From NCBI GenBank assembly GCA_964370855.1, contig CAYJMF010000008.1, positions 24,888-88,887 of the forward strand: a stretch of DNA of 64,000 nt. The letters are read 5' to 3'. This document shows, in pieces, positions 33,093 to 41,954 of the stretch (position 1 is the first letter of the stretch; each line of letters starts with the position of its first letter). Source of the stretch: JAKLKS01 sp964370855 (GTDB taxonomy: Bacteria; Planctomycetota; JAJSAM01; JAKLKS01). Under the pieces are notes generated by a model that worked only from the letters and a program-made list of their open reading frames with translations, was not told the origin of the DNA and did not search any database. Made by a program: the position numbers and the translations under genes.

Positions 33093-35845
33093 CCCGCGCC
33101 CTCGTCCTCTCCTCCCTCGTCGCCGCCCTCGCGGCGGCCGCCGCCGGCTCCCCCGCCGCCCCCGCCGGGGATCCGCCGCCGCTGGGCCTCCCCGCCCCCT
33201 GGCACCCCGACGACAACGGGCCCACGGAGGCGCGGGTCGCCCTCGGCCGACGGCTCTTCTCCGACCCGATCCTCTCCCGGGACCGCACCGTCTCCTGCTC
33301 CACCTGCCATCCGCCGGAGAAGGCCTACGCCGACGGGAAGGCGCTGGCCGTGGGCGTCCGCGGCCAGGTGCAGAGGCGGAACGCGCCGACCCTCCTCAAC
33401 GCCGCCTACGCACGCCACCTCTTCTGGGACGGGCGGGAGTCGAGCCTCGAGTCCCAGGCCGTGGTTCCCGTCCTCAACCCCACGGAGATGGACCTCACCG
33501 GGGAGGAGGCGGAGACCCGCCTCGCCGCCGACGCCGACTATCCGGCGCTCTTCGCCGCGGCCTACGGCGAGGGCCCCCCCGACCTGGAGAAGGCGCGGAA
33601 GGCGCTGGCCGTCTTCCAGCGCACCCTCGTCGCCGGCGACGCCCCCTTCGATCGCTGGTGGAACGGGGACGCGGCGGCCATGGGCGAGGAGGCGGTGCGG
33701 GGATTCCGCCTCTTCATGGGGCGGGGCCGCTGCTCCACCTGCCACCCGGTGCGGCAGTCCTACGCGCTCTTCACCGACGACGACTTCCACAACACCGGGG
33801 CCGGGGAGGGGGAGGGGTTCAAGGACCCGGGGCGCATGGCCGTCACGGGCCTCGAGGCGGACCGCGGGAAGTTCAAGACGCCGACGCTGCGCAACGTCGC
33901 GCTCACGGCCCCCTACATGCACGACGGCTCCCAGGCGACCCTCCTCGATGTCGTGGACTTCTACGACCGCGGCGGCGTCCCGGGCCCCCTCCTCGACGAG
34001 GACGTGCGCCCCCTCCTCCTGTCGCGGCGGGACCGGCTCGACCTCGTCGCCTTCCTCGAGGCGCTGACCTCCCCGGTGATCCCGCAGACCGGGGACGGGC
34101 GCGCGCTGCTCGAGCGGGGGGAGTTCCGCGGTGCGCGGGAGCGGTTCCTCCGGGACCTCGCCGCGGATCCCGAGGACGACGACGCGCTCTTCGGGCTGGC
34201 GGAGGCCTCCCTCGGGACCGGCGACGCGGAGCACCTCCTCGACGCGGGGGAGCGGCTCGCCGCGGCCCGGGAGCGGGACATCGGCCGCGAGCCGCGGGCC
34301 ACGGCCTCCCTATGGCGGGGGCGGGTCTTCGCCGCCCTCGCGGGGCTCGCCGACGCCGACGGGGACTTCTCCCGGGCCGAGGCCCACCGGCTCGAGGCGG
34401 CCCTCGCCTTCGCCCGGGCCCGGGAGTTCGCCCCCTGGCTCGACGACGGGTACCTCGAGGGGGCGGCCGCGGAGGAGGCGTGCGGGCGGGGCGAGACGGC
34501 GGAGTGGATTCTCACGAGGCTGGTGGAGAAGAACCTGGAGAAGGACCCCGACGCATTCCAGGCGCGGGGGGAACTGCGGTACAGGCGGGGACTGCAGGCG
34601 GCGCGGGAGGCGGGAAACGTGGCCGACGGCGTCGCGAAGAAGTTCTTCAGCGCCGCCATCATGGACCTGGTGACCAGCCGGACCCTTTCCCCGAAGGAGC
34701 GCTGGGCCGCCGCCGGGGGCCCCACGATGCTGACCCTCGCCCGCTGCTTCCACTGGCACGGCGAACTGGAGCCGGCCGAGTCGTCCTACGTGGAGGCCGT
34801 GCGCCTCCTTGCGGACCCGCGGCCGGCGCTCACGGGGCTGGCTTCGCTCCTGTCGGGGAAGCCGAAGGAGTGGACGGGAATCCTGGAGGCGCTCCGGGCC
34901 GAACGGGCGGAGAACGCGCAGGTGCTCTGGTTCCTGGCCTTCGACCGGTACTCGCGCGGGGATCTCGACGGGGCCGAGGAGTCCTACCTGCGTCTCGCGG
35001 GTCTCCTGCCGCGGGACTCCATGACGCGGGTGTTCCTCGGGCGCATCGTCCGGGACCGGAGCCGGAGGGAGGGGGGCGCGAGGAGACTCCTCGACGGCGC
35101 CTGGGCCCACTGGGAGACGGCGCTGCGGCTGGATCCCGGGAACGGGCAGGCCGTCGCCGACTGGGACGAGACGCTGCGGTCGTTGCCCCTCGATGGATGG
35201 GAGTCGGTGAAGGCGCTGGATTCCGGGATGCGGCGACTCCTCCTCGTCTGCGGGGACCCGGCCATGCGGATCCTCGTGCGGAACAACGTGGCCTTCCGCA
35301 TCCGCGAGGCGGTCTCCTCCTTCACCTCCCGGGGGCGGGGGCGGATGCAGTACCTCGTGAAGGGGGCCGACCCCGAGGCGCTCGCCTGGATGAAGCGGTG
35401 CACGGAGGTCTACGAGGAGGCCGTGGCGGAGATGCCCCCGGAGGAGGAGCAGGCGGCCCTCCCCTTCAGGACCCGCTGGGTGCAGGCCGGCGTGCTCAAC
35501 GACGCGGGGCTCATGCGCCACTACTTCGCCGAGGTGCAGGACCTCGACCTCGCGGAGCGGCTGTACCTGCGGTCCTTCCGGATCACGGAGGGGGCCTACA
35601 TGGACGCCTACTTCTACAACCTCCAGTTCCTCTACGGCTTCGAGCGGCCGGGGCGGGAGGAGCGGTGGCTGAAACTCGCCTCCGTCGCGAGGGAGGCGAT
35701 CCTCCGCGAGGACCCCGAGGGGGAGGACGGTTTCTCCCCCGACGAGCGCAAGCGCGCCGCCGCCGAGCGGGACTGGGAGCGCCTGCGGGATCTCCTCGGC
35801 GAGGAGCGGGCCGACGCCGCGGAGCGGGCCGACCTGCCGAGGTAG
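33089..35845 (+). CDS. Di-haem cytochrome c peroxidase/MauG-like protein fused to TPR domain
   Basis: 918 residues from GTG 33089 (overlapping the previous stop as GTGA). A TTG at 33083 with AAGG upstream is an alternative. A signal peptide (VLSSLVAALAAAAAGSPAAP) is followed by a CCP/MauG domain to about residue 340. It has two haem c motifs, CSTCH at 70-74 and CSTCH at 215-219, plus KFKTPTLRNVALTAPYMHDG, the conserved peroxidase segment with the distal Met. Residues about 345-910 are TPR-like helices (AEWILTRLVEKNLEKDPDAF, LWFLAFDRYSRGDLDGAEES). The fusion of a periplasmic di-haem redox domain to a long TPR region is unusual. It may oxidise or repair a protein partner held by the TPR part; this is inference. 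Confidence 0.87.
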   Translation: MTRALVLSSLVAALAAAAAGSPAAPAGDPPPLGLPAPWHPDDNGPTEARVALGRRLFSDPILSRDRTVSCSTCHPPEKAYADGKALAVGVRGQVQRRNAPTLLNAAYARHLFWDGRESSLESQAVVPVLNPTEMDLTGEEAETRLAADADYPALFAAAYGEGPPDLEKARKALAVFQRTLVAGDAPFDRWWNGDAAAMGEEAVRGFRLFMGRGRCSTCHPVRQSYALFTDDDFHNTGAGEGEGFKDPGRMAVTGLEADRGKFKTPTLRNVALTAPYMHDGSQATLLDVVDFYDRGGVPGPLLDEDVRPLLLSRRDRLDLVAFLEALTSPVIPQTGDGRALLERGEFRGARERFLRDLAADPEDDDALFGLAEASLGTGDAEHLLDAGERLAAARERDIGREPRATASLWRGRVFAALAGLADADGDFSRAEAHRLEAALAFARAREFAPWLDDGYLEGAAAEEACGRGETAEWILTRLVEKNLEKDPDAFQARGELRYRRGLQAAREAGNVADGVAKKFFSAAIMDLVTSRTLSPKERWAAAGGPTMLTLARCFHWHGELEPAESSYVEAVRLLADPRPALTGLASLLSGKPKEWTGILEALRAERAENAQVLWFLAFDRYSRGDLDGAEESYLRLAGLLPRDSMTRVFLGRIVRDRSRREGGARRLLDGAWAHWETALRLDPGNGQAVADWDETLRSLPLDGWESVKALDSGMRRLLLVCGDPAMRILVRNNVAFRIREAVSSFTSRGRGRMQYLVKGADPEALAWMKRCTEVYEEAVAEMPPEEEQAALPFRTRWVQAGVLNDAGLMRHYFAEVQDLDLAERLYLRSFRITEGAYMDAYFYNLQFLYGFERPGREERWLKLASVAREAILREDPEGEDGFSPDERKRAAAERDWERLRDLLGEERADAAERADLPR

Positions 35846-35846
35846 C

Positions 35847-35865
35847 GGGAGGGGATCAGCCTCCC
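35847..35865. terminator. Short hairpin between convergent genes
   Basis: GGGAGG (35847-35852) pairs with CCTCCC (35860-35865) over a 7-base loop in the 29-base gap between the MauG-TPR gene and the convergent subtilisin gene. It could serve both transcripts. The stem is short and has no T-run. Confidence 0.4.
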
Positions 35866-35874
35866 CCTGCCCTC

Positions 35875-37785
35875 CTACTGCCCCACCGCCGCCGGCAGGT
35901 CGAGGCGCCCCTGCCCCAGGGCCCCCTCGAGGCCCGGGTTGACGGCGTCCACGGGCACCGCGGTGTCCATGAGGACCTTGCCCGCGTCGCCGGCGTTCAT
36001 CCCCGGCGTCCGGGAGAGGACCATGGCGGCCCCCGCCGAGGCGAAGGGGGCGGCGAAGGAGGTCCCCGACCACTGCGCGAAACCCGCCGCCACGTGGGGA
36101 CCGAGCACGTCCACCCCCGGCGCGGCGAGGCTCACCCGCGAGGAGACGTTGGAGAAGGGGGCCCGCACGCCGGCCCCGTTCACGGCCGTCACCGTGAGCA
36201 CGTCGGAGAGCCCCGCCGGGAAGGTGACCCCCGTGGTCCGCCCCGCGTTCCCCGCGGCGCAGACCACCAGCGCCCCCTGCTTCCGGGCGTACTGGACGGC
36301 GTCCTGGATCACCCCCGAGGCGCGCCGCACCCCGAGGGAGAGGTTGATCACCTTCGCCCCGTGGGCCGCGGCCCAGACGATGCCCCGCGCCACCCGGAGC
36401 GAGGAGCCCCGCGCGTCGGAGTCGAGGACCCGCACCGGCAGGATCGAGGCCCCCGGCGCCACCGTGGCCACGATGCCGGCGATGAAGGTCCCGTGGCCCA
36501 CGCCCTCGTCGATGGTCCCGTCACCGTCGTTGTCGACGCCGTCGGCGGCGTCCGTCGGATCGTCGTCCCCGTCGGCGAAGTCCTTCCCCGGGAGGAGCCG
36601 CCCCGCCAGCGCCGGGTGGCTCCCGGCCACGATGCCCGTGTCCACGACGGCCACGATCACGCCCTGCCCCGTGGCGACCCCCTGCGCCTGCAGCGCGCCC
36701 GTGAGGACGAAGGCCTCCTGCGTCTGCACGTCCGTGAGGGTGGCGTCGGAGGCCGTGAAGGCGACGTTGGACTGCTCCCCCTCGGGGGATTCCGACAGGA
36801 GGACCGGCTCCTCCTCGATCACGTCCTCGTCGAGCCCGAGCTCATCGAGGAAGTCCTCCGCCGAGATCCCCGCGGGCACCGTCACCTCGTACCACTCGAG
36901 GCCGAACTCCTCCCCCTCCGGGATCCCGTCCCCGTGGCGCGCCTCGAAGGCGTCCTCGGCGGCCCCCTCGCGGAGCTTGACGATCACCGTCCCGCCGAGG
37001 AGGTCGCCGTCGTCGTCGGGGACCCCGTCGTCCTCCAGGGCCTCCCGCTCCGTCGCGTCCCACGCGGGCAGGATGGTGGTCGCCTTCACCTTCACGGCCC
37101 TCGTGCCCGAGGGCACCACGACCGCCGACCAGGACCCCGTGTCCGGCAGGTCGGCGCTCCCCCGGCGCCCCGGCTCGAGGGCGACTCCCTCCACGGGGCC
37201 CGCGAGCCCCGTCAGGGTGCCGCCCGACACGGTCACCGTCAGCGTGGCCCCGCCGGGAAACACGCCGAGGTCCACCTCCATCTCCTCCCCCGGCGTGCCG
37301 GAGGCGGAGGCCCGCACCCGCCGGGTCGCCCGCACCGAGGATTCCATGCGCCAGGAGGAGCCGTTGAGGGCGTCGTCGCCGTGGTCGTCGCCGGGGGGAT
37401 CGTCGTCCCCCCCCTTGGCCCTCGCCCCGGAGGGGCCGGCCCCGGGGGCGACGGAGATCTCCACGGACCACTTCCCCGATTCCGGCAGGACCCAGTTCCG
37501 GAGCCGCGCCCGCTCCTCCCGCACCCGCAGCGCCGGGCCCGGGTTCGCGACCTGCCCGTGGGGATCGCGCACCACGACGGCGAGGGGGAAGGCGGCCCGC
37601 AGGTCGAAGGAGAGGCGCAGCCCCTCCACGCCGTCGATGACGACCCTGTCCATGTCGCCGGGCAGGAGGTCGCCGAAGGCGACGTCCCCGGGGGCGATGG
37701 CGCAGTCCCCGTTCCCCGCCGAGGCGGGGAGGGCGAGGGCGGCGGCCAGAAGCGGCGCGAGGGCGGCGAGGCGGAGGCGGTTCAT
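35875..37785 (-). CDS. Secreted subtilisin-family (S8) serine protease
   Basis: 636-residue exported protease, the last gene of the sigma/anti-sigma/CHAT operon. The ATG at 37785 overlaps the CHAT stop as ATGA and has GAGGAG upstream; the signal peptide is MNRLRLAALAPLLAAALALP. Residues about 25-250 are two pre-peptidase-like beta domains with a very acidic linker (KGGDDDPPGDDHGDD), and about 250-350 resembles an inhibitor-I9-like propeptide (GTVIVKLREGAAEDAFEARH). The catalytic domain has D382 (VAVVDTG), H431 (GVGHGTFIAG), oxyanion Asn in CAAGNAG and S576 (SGTSFAAP). An Asp-rich insert between D and H (DGVDNDGDGTIDEG) looks like a calcium site. It is the likely export-side output or partner of the CHAT system. 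Confidence 0.92.
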   Translation of the reverse strand: MNRLRLAALAPLLAAALALPASAGNGDCAIAPGDVAFGDLLPGDMDRVVIDGVEGLRLSFDLRAAFPLAVVVRDPHGQVANPGPALRVREERARLRNWVLPESGKWSVEISVAPGAGPSGARAKGGDDDPPGDDHGDDALNGSSWRMESSVRATRRVRASASGTPGEEMEVDLGVFPGGATLTVTVSGGTLTGLAGPVEGVALEPGRRGSADLPDTGSWSAVVVPSGTRAVKVKATTILPAWDATEREALEDDGVPDDDGDLLGGTVIVKLREGAAEDAFEARHGDGIPEGEEFGLEWYEVTVPAGISAEDFLDELGLDEDVIEEEPVLLSESPEGEQSNVAFTASDATLTDVQTQEAFVLTGALQAQGVATGQGVIVAVVDTGIVAGSHPALAGRLLPGKDFADGDDDPTDAADGVDNDGDGTIDEGVGHGTFIAGIVATVAPGASILPVRVLDSDARGSSLRVARGIVWAAAHGAKVINLSLGVRRASGVIQDAVQYARKQGALVVCAAGNAGRTTGVTFPAGLSDVLTVTAVNGAGVRAPFSNVSSRVSLAAPGVDVLGPHVAAGFAQWSGTSFAAPFASAGAAMVLSRTPGMNAGDAGKVLMDTAVPVDAVNPGLEGALGQGRLDLPAAVGQ

Positions 37786-40603
37786 CGGGACTCCTCGAGA
37801 GGGGACCGCGGGTCGGGGTCCTCCGCGAGCCCGACGGCGGGCCCGAGGGGGATGAAGGCGGCGAAGGAGGCGGGATGCTCCCCCGCCTCGCGGGCGCGCG
37901 CCTGGGCGCCGGACAGGGCCTCGTCCACGGGCCGTCCGGCGACGAGACCATCGTACAACAGATTCATCAGCCGTGCGGTGGCGAGGTCGGGAACCCTCCA
38001 GAGGGAGGCCACCACGGCCCTCGCCCCGGCCCCGAGGAAGCCGCGCACGAGGCCGAGGATCTCGTCCCCCGGGGCCACGAGGGCGGAGCCGGATTCGCAG
38101 GCCGAGAGCACCACCAGCCGGGAGCGCAGCCGGAGGTCGAGCACCTCGTGGGCGGCGATCCAGCCGTCGGCGAGGCGGAGCGCGCTGGCCATGGGATTGT
38201 CCCCGCGGAAGACCCCGTGGGTGGCGAGGTGGAGGAGGGAGGCCCCCGGCGCGCCGTCGAGGAAGGCGGCGCGGGTGGCCGCCTCCCCCTCGAGGACGCG
38301 GGCCCCCCGGAGGCGGGCGGCGAGGGCGCGCACCTCCTCGCCGGCGGCGCCGCCGGGCCCGTCGGGGAGCCCCATCAGGAGGGGGGTCCCCGGCTCCGGG
38401 GCCGGCCGCGGGGCGAGGAAGGCGAGGCTCGGCACCACGCTCATGAGCCGCTCCGGGACCAGCGCCGGGAAGGGGAGGCCGTGGAGGGGGCCGTGGGGGA
38501 CGACGGCGATGCGCCGCTCCGGGAGGCGGGACAGCACCGGGTCGAGGAACGCGCGGCGGGCGGCGGCGAGGGCCTCCTCCGCGTCCTCCCGGAGGCGGCG
38601 GGCGTGGCGCGCGGCGTACCCCCCGCCGAGGAAGGCCCGCTCCATCTCGTGGCGGATGCGCGCGGCGGCGGCGGCGGCGGCGGTGCGGCCCGGGAGGCCC
38701 CGCAGGACCTCCACCGTGCCCCCGCGGGCGAGGAAGGCGAGCCCCTCCTCCGCCCCGAGGAGGTAGGCCACGGCGGCCGTGCCCCCGGGGAGGGGCGGCA
38801 GCGCGTCCGCCGCCGGGGCCGCGGGGGAGGAGCGGCGGGCCGGCCGGAGGGCCCCCTCGAGGCGCCGCTCGAGGGTCCGCACCTCGCCGGCGTCCACGAC
38901 GCCGCGGACCCGCTCCCCGCCGGCGCCGGCGAGGCGGTTGTAGGCGAAGCGCAGCGACGCGCGGAGGCGGGCGACCTCGCGGCTCTCGGCCCGGGGGGCG
39001 GCGGCCTCGCCGAGGAGGGCGAGGTCGAGGAGCGCGCGGGAGCGGGCCCTCTCCACGACGGCGAGGGCGCGGCGGGCGGCGTCGGGGCCCCCCTCCTCCA
39101 GGAGGAAGCGGGCGCACTCCTCGAAGAACCCCTCGCGATCGCGGACGAAGGCGAGGCGCATCTCGTCGGCGGTGAGCCCCTCGCGCAGGCGCTCCGCCTC
39201 GACGAGGGCCGCCTCCATGGAGCGGGCCGCCGCGCCCCGCCTCCCCGCGGCGGCGGCGGCGCGGGCGAGGATGCGGTGGGCGGCGAAGGCGAGGCCCGGG
39301 GCGCGGAGCCCGCGGAGCCGGGAGAGGGCGACGCGGGCCCCGGCCGCGTCGTCGCGGAAGGAGGCGGCCACGAGGAGGGCCTGGGCCTCCCGCGCGCGCA
39401 TCCCGAGTCGGCGGAAGACGGCGGCGGCGCGGCGCGCGGGGACGGAGCCGTCGCGGCCCGCCGTGGAGAGCGCCAGCGCGCGGTAGAGGTCCACCTGGGC
39501 GACGCCGGCCCGGTTCCCCCCGCTGCGGAAGAGGCGGGCCGCGGTCCCCAGGGGCGCGCGGGCGCCGTCGAGGTCCCCGCCGAGGACGCGGGCGCAGCCG
39601 AGGAGCGCCAGGGCCCGGGCGCGGTCCGCGCCGAGGCCGAGCCCCTCGAAGCCCGTCGCCGCCCGCAGGAGGTCCTCCGCCGCCTCGGGGAGGAGCCCGC
39701 AGCGCAGGCGCACCTCGCCGCGGTCCATGGCCACCAGGGCCCCGTGGCGCCCGTCCCCGAGGGCGCGGAAGGCCTCCCCCGCCCGCTCCAGCAGGGCGAG
39801 GGCCTCGCCGGGGCGGTCCTCGAGCCCGCGGAGGCCGGCCTCGTTGTAGTCGGCCTCCGCCACCAGCGCCTTCATGTCGAGCTTCCCGAAGGCCTCCCGG
39901 GCGGCGGCGTAGGAGGCCGTCGCCTCCTCCCGCCGGTCGAGGGAGGCGAGGCAGTTGGCCATGTTGAGGTCGCAGGCCGCGGTCCCGAAGGCGTGGCCGG
40001 CCTTCGCGAAGGCGGCGCGGGCGCGGCGGTAGCGGGCGAGGGCGGCGGCGGGGCGGTCGCGGCGCCAGTCCACCCCGGCGCCGTTGGCGTCGGCCATGGC
40101 CGCGGCCACGGGCTTCCCCGCGGCGAGGAAGGCGCGGCGGGCCCCGTCGGCGGCGCGGGGCGCCGCGGCGGGGCGCCCGCGGGGGGGGGGGGCGGCGGCG
40201 GGGGGGCGGGGGGGCGTCGCCCGCGCCGGCCCGGCGGCCCCGCCGCCGAAGGCGGCGCGGGCGCGGCCGTAGAGGGCGAGGGCCTCCCGGTGGCGGCCGA
40301 GGGCGTGGAGCGCGCTCCCCTCGGCGCGGAGGAGGAAGGCGCGGAGCCGCGGCTCCCGCGCCCGGGCCCGCAGGGCCCGCGCCCGTCGGGGGGGCCCCCC
40401 CCGGGCCACCCCCCCCGCGGCGGCCCGCCGCCCCGCGCGGGACGGGGGGGGGNNNNNNNNNNCCCGCGGGCGCGCCCCCGCCCCCCCCCCCCCGGCCCCC
40501 CCGGCCCCCGCGCCCGGCGGGCCGCCGCCCGCGGATCCTCCCGCGCGGCGGCGGCCAGCGTCCGCTCGATCTCCGCGGGATCAGAGGTCGACGGCGTCGA
40601 CAA
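37782..40603 (-). CDS. TPR-CHAT protease (assembly-interrupted)
   Basis: Cytoplasmic TPR protein with a C-terminal CHAT (caspase-like) protease domain. The 3' part (37782-40409) is one open frame: TPR helices, then CHAT with catalytic His (codon 38217-38219, LLHLATHGVF) and Cys (codon 38097-38099, VVLSACESG), and a conserved end (RAVVASLWRVPD, AFIPLG). The 5' end is probably a TTG at 40603 with GGAG 5 bases upstream (STPSTSDPAEIERTLAAAAR), overlapping the anti-sigma gene by 23 bases. It is in a different frame, because a 10-N gap (40453-40462) and flanking G/C homopolymers break the sequence. A Pro/Ala-rich stretch near 40170-40240 may also contain errors. CHAT domains are activated proteases; here the candidates for cleavage are the neighbouring anti-sigma or other operon products. 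Confidence 0.85.
40453..40462. other. Assembly gap (10 N) flanked by homopolymers
   Basis: Ten N within the CHAT gene. About 60 bases on each side are almost only G and C, with long runs of one base, which resemble low-quality contig ends rather than biology. The reading frame does not carry across the gap, so its true length is unknown. Confidence 0.95.
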
Positions 40604-41183
40604 GGATCTCCTGTCCGTCGATCTCGATGCGGAGGAGGAAGCGGCCCGCGGGAACGCCCTCGAGGGAGAAGCGGCCGCGGGGGTCGAGGGAGCCCGCGGC
40701 GACGGTGCGGGGGCCGCGGAGGACCTCGATGCGCCCCTTCACCGGGGGGGGATCCCCGGCGGGCTCCTCGGCGGGGACCACGGATCCGCGCAGACCGCCG
40801 CCGGCGCGAAGGACCTCGACCTCCCAGGGGCCTGCGCGGAAGAGGCGCTGGCGCAGGAGCGCGCCGCGCAGGGCCGGGGCGGCGGCGGGGGCGGCGTCGG
40901 CGAGGGAGTCGAAGACGAGCCGCGCCAGGAAGGTGCGCACGGCATCGACGGCGGCCCCGGCGCGGGCCATGGCGGGGATGCGGAAGGCGGCGCGGAGGGC
41001 CGCCTTCGGCGGCTCGGCGCCGGCGCCCCCGGCGAGGGCCGAGGTCATGCGGCGGAGGTCGGCGACGAGGGGGCCGCAGCCGGCGCAGGCCGCGGCGTGG
41101 TCCGCCGCGGCGCGGACCGCGGGTCCGCGGCCGCGTCCGTCGGCGAGGTCGGCGAGGTCGGCGAGTCCGGGGTGCGGGGTCAT
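40581..41183 (-). CDS. Zinc-finger anti-sigma-like protein
   Basis: 200-residue protein. Its ATG overlaps the sigma-factor stop as ATGA. The N terminus carries an anti-sigma zinc-finger motif of the H-X3-C-X2-C type (DHAAACAGCGP, about residues 28-38). A helical segment follows (about 55-110), then a C-terminal beta domain (GRIEVLRGPRTVAAGSLDPR...GRFSLEGVPAGRFLLRIEID) that resembles a carboxypeptidase-regulatory-like/CHAT-associated carrier domain. No transmembrane helix is seen, so it is probably soluble and acts in the cytoplasm, unlike the second anti-sigma in the window. Lack of a membrane anchor fits release by an intracellular protease such as the adjacent CHAT protein; that is inference. 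Confidence 0.8.
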   Translation of the reverse strand: MTPHPGLADLADLADGRGRGPAVRAAADHAAACAGCGPLVADLRRMTSALAGGAGAEPPKAALRAAFRIPAMARAGAAVDAVRTFLARLVFDSLADAAPAAAPALRGALLRQRLFRAGPWEVEVLRAGGGLRGSVVPAEEPAGDPPPVKGRIEVLRGPRTVAAGSLDPRGRFSLEGVPAGRFLLRIEIDGQEILVDAVDL

Positions 41184-41785
41184 CGTGCGTCTCCTTCCAT
41201 CGATTCCAGGATCTCCCGCATCTTCGCGAGGCAGCGGGCGCGGGTCGGCCCGACGGAGCCCGGGGCCATGCCCGTGGCCCGTACGACATTGTCATACGAG
41301 TCCTCCTCCCAGTAGAGGCGGCGGAGGAGGTCGCGGCACTTCGCGGTGAGCCGGTCTAGGGCGGCGGAGACGTGCTGGAAGTCCTCCGCCTCCTCCGTCC
41401 CCTCCCCCGCGGAACGGGCCCGCTCCTCGAGCTCCCTCGTCACGCGGCGGTCGAGGGACTTCGAGCGCAGGACGCGGGAGGCCTGGCTGCGGGCGACGGC
41501 CGCGATCCAGGAGGTGAGGCGGTCGATGGAGCGCAGCGAGCGGAGGCTCCGGTGGACCGTCACCCACGTCTTCTGGAAGGCCTCGGAGGCGTCGTCCTCC
41601 TGGAGGCCCCGGGAGAGGGCGATGGACCAGACGAGGCGGCGATAGCGGCGGACGAGGACCTCCCAGGCGCGCCCGTCCTCCTCGAGGCAGCGGGAGACGA
41701 GCTGGTCGTCGGGCAGATCGGAGGGGGAGACGAGCATTCCCGGGGTCAGGGTGATTTCCTCGGATTCCGGTCCGGCCGTGCCCAC
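41180..41785 (-). CDS. ECF RNA polymerase sigma factor 1
   Basis: 201-residue sigma-70 family ECF factor. The start is a GTG at 41785 with GGAGGAGG 5-6 bases upstream. Region 2 is seen as LVSRCLEEDGRAWEVLVRRY, ASEAFQKTWVTVHRSL and TSWIAAVARSQASRVLR. Region 4 is HVSAALDRLTAKCRDLLRRL followed by SYDNVVRATGMAPGSVGPTR, the DNA-binding helix-turn-helix. It leads a four-gene operon (sigma, anti-sigma, CHAT, S8 protease) with 4-, 23- and 4-base overlaps. A TGTGACA at 41829-41835 (minus strand) and CGTC at 41806-41809, spaced 19 bases, could be an ECF-type autoregulated promoter, but the match is loose. Confidence 0.92.
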   Translation of the reverse strand: MGTAGPESEEITLTPGMLVSPSDLPDDQLVSRCLEEDGRAWEVLVRRYRRLVWSIALSRGLQEDDASEAFQKTWVTVHRSLRSLRSIDRLTSWIAAVARSQASRVLRSKSLDRRVTRELEERARSAGEGTEEAEDFQHVSAALDRLTAKCRDLLRRLYWEEDSYDNVVRATGMAPGSVGPTRARCLAKMREILESMEGDAR

Positions 41786-41893
41786 TGTGCCTCCTCCGCG
41801 GCGGGGACGAAAGGTTGTCGGCCACCGCTGTCACACCGGGCCGGGAACATCCGCCCCGGGAGAAGAGCCGCGGGGGAAGCCCGTTGATACATG

Positions 41894-41917
41894 GGCCCCG
41901 GGGGAACCCCCGGGGCC
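41894..41917. terminator. Perfect 11-bp GC hairpin upstream of sigma 1
   Basis: GGCCCCGGGGG (41894-41904) and CCCCCGGGGCC (41907-41917) form a perfect stem with a 2-base AA loop. On the minus strand it lies about 40 bases after the stop of the lipoprotein gene (41955) and upstream of the ECF operon, so it probably insulates the sigma operon from read-through. No T-run follows. Confidence 0.65.
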
Positions 41918-41954
41918 ATATCACAACTCGTTCATCGACAACGGGTTGCGGAGA

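Noticed and set aside
37782..40603. Type III-E (Craspase) CRISPR component because of TPR-CHAT
   Set aside because: No gRAMP/Cas7-11, Csx30 or CRISPR array is present; the neighbours are an ECF sigma, a zinc-finger anti-sigma and a subtilisin.
37782..40603. CHAT gene as a true pseudogene because of the frame change
   Set aside because: The frame change coincides with an N gap and homopolymer runs; the catalytic His and Cys and the rest of the frame are intact.
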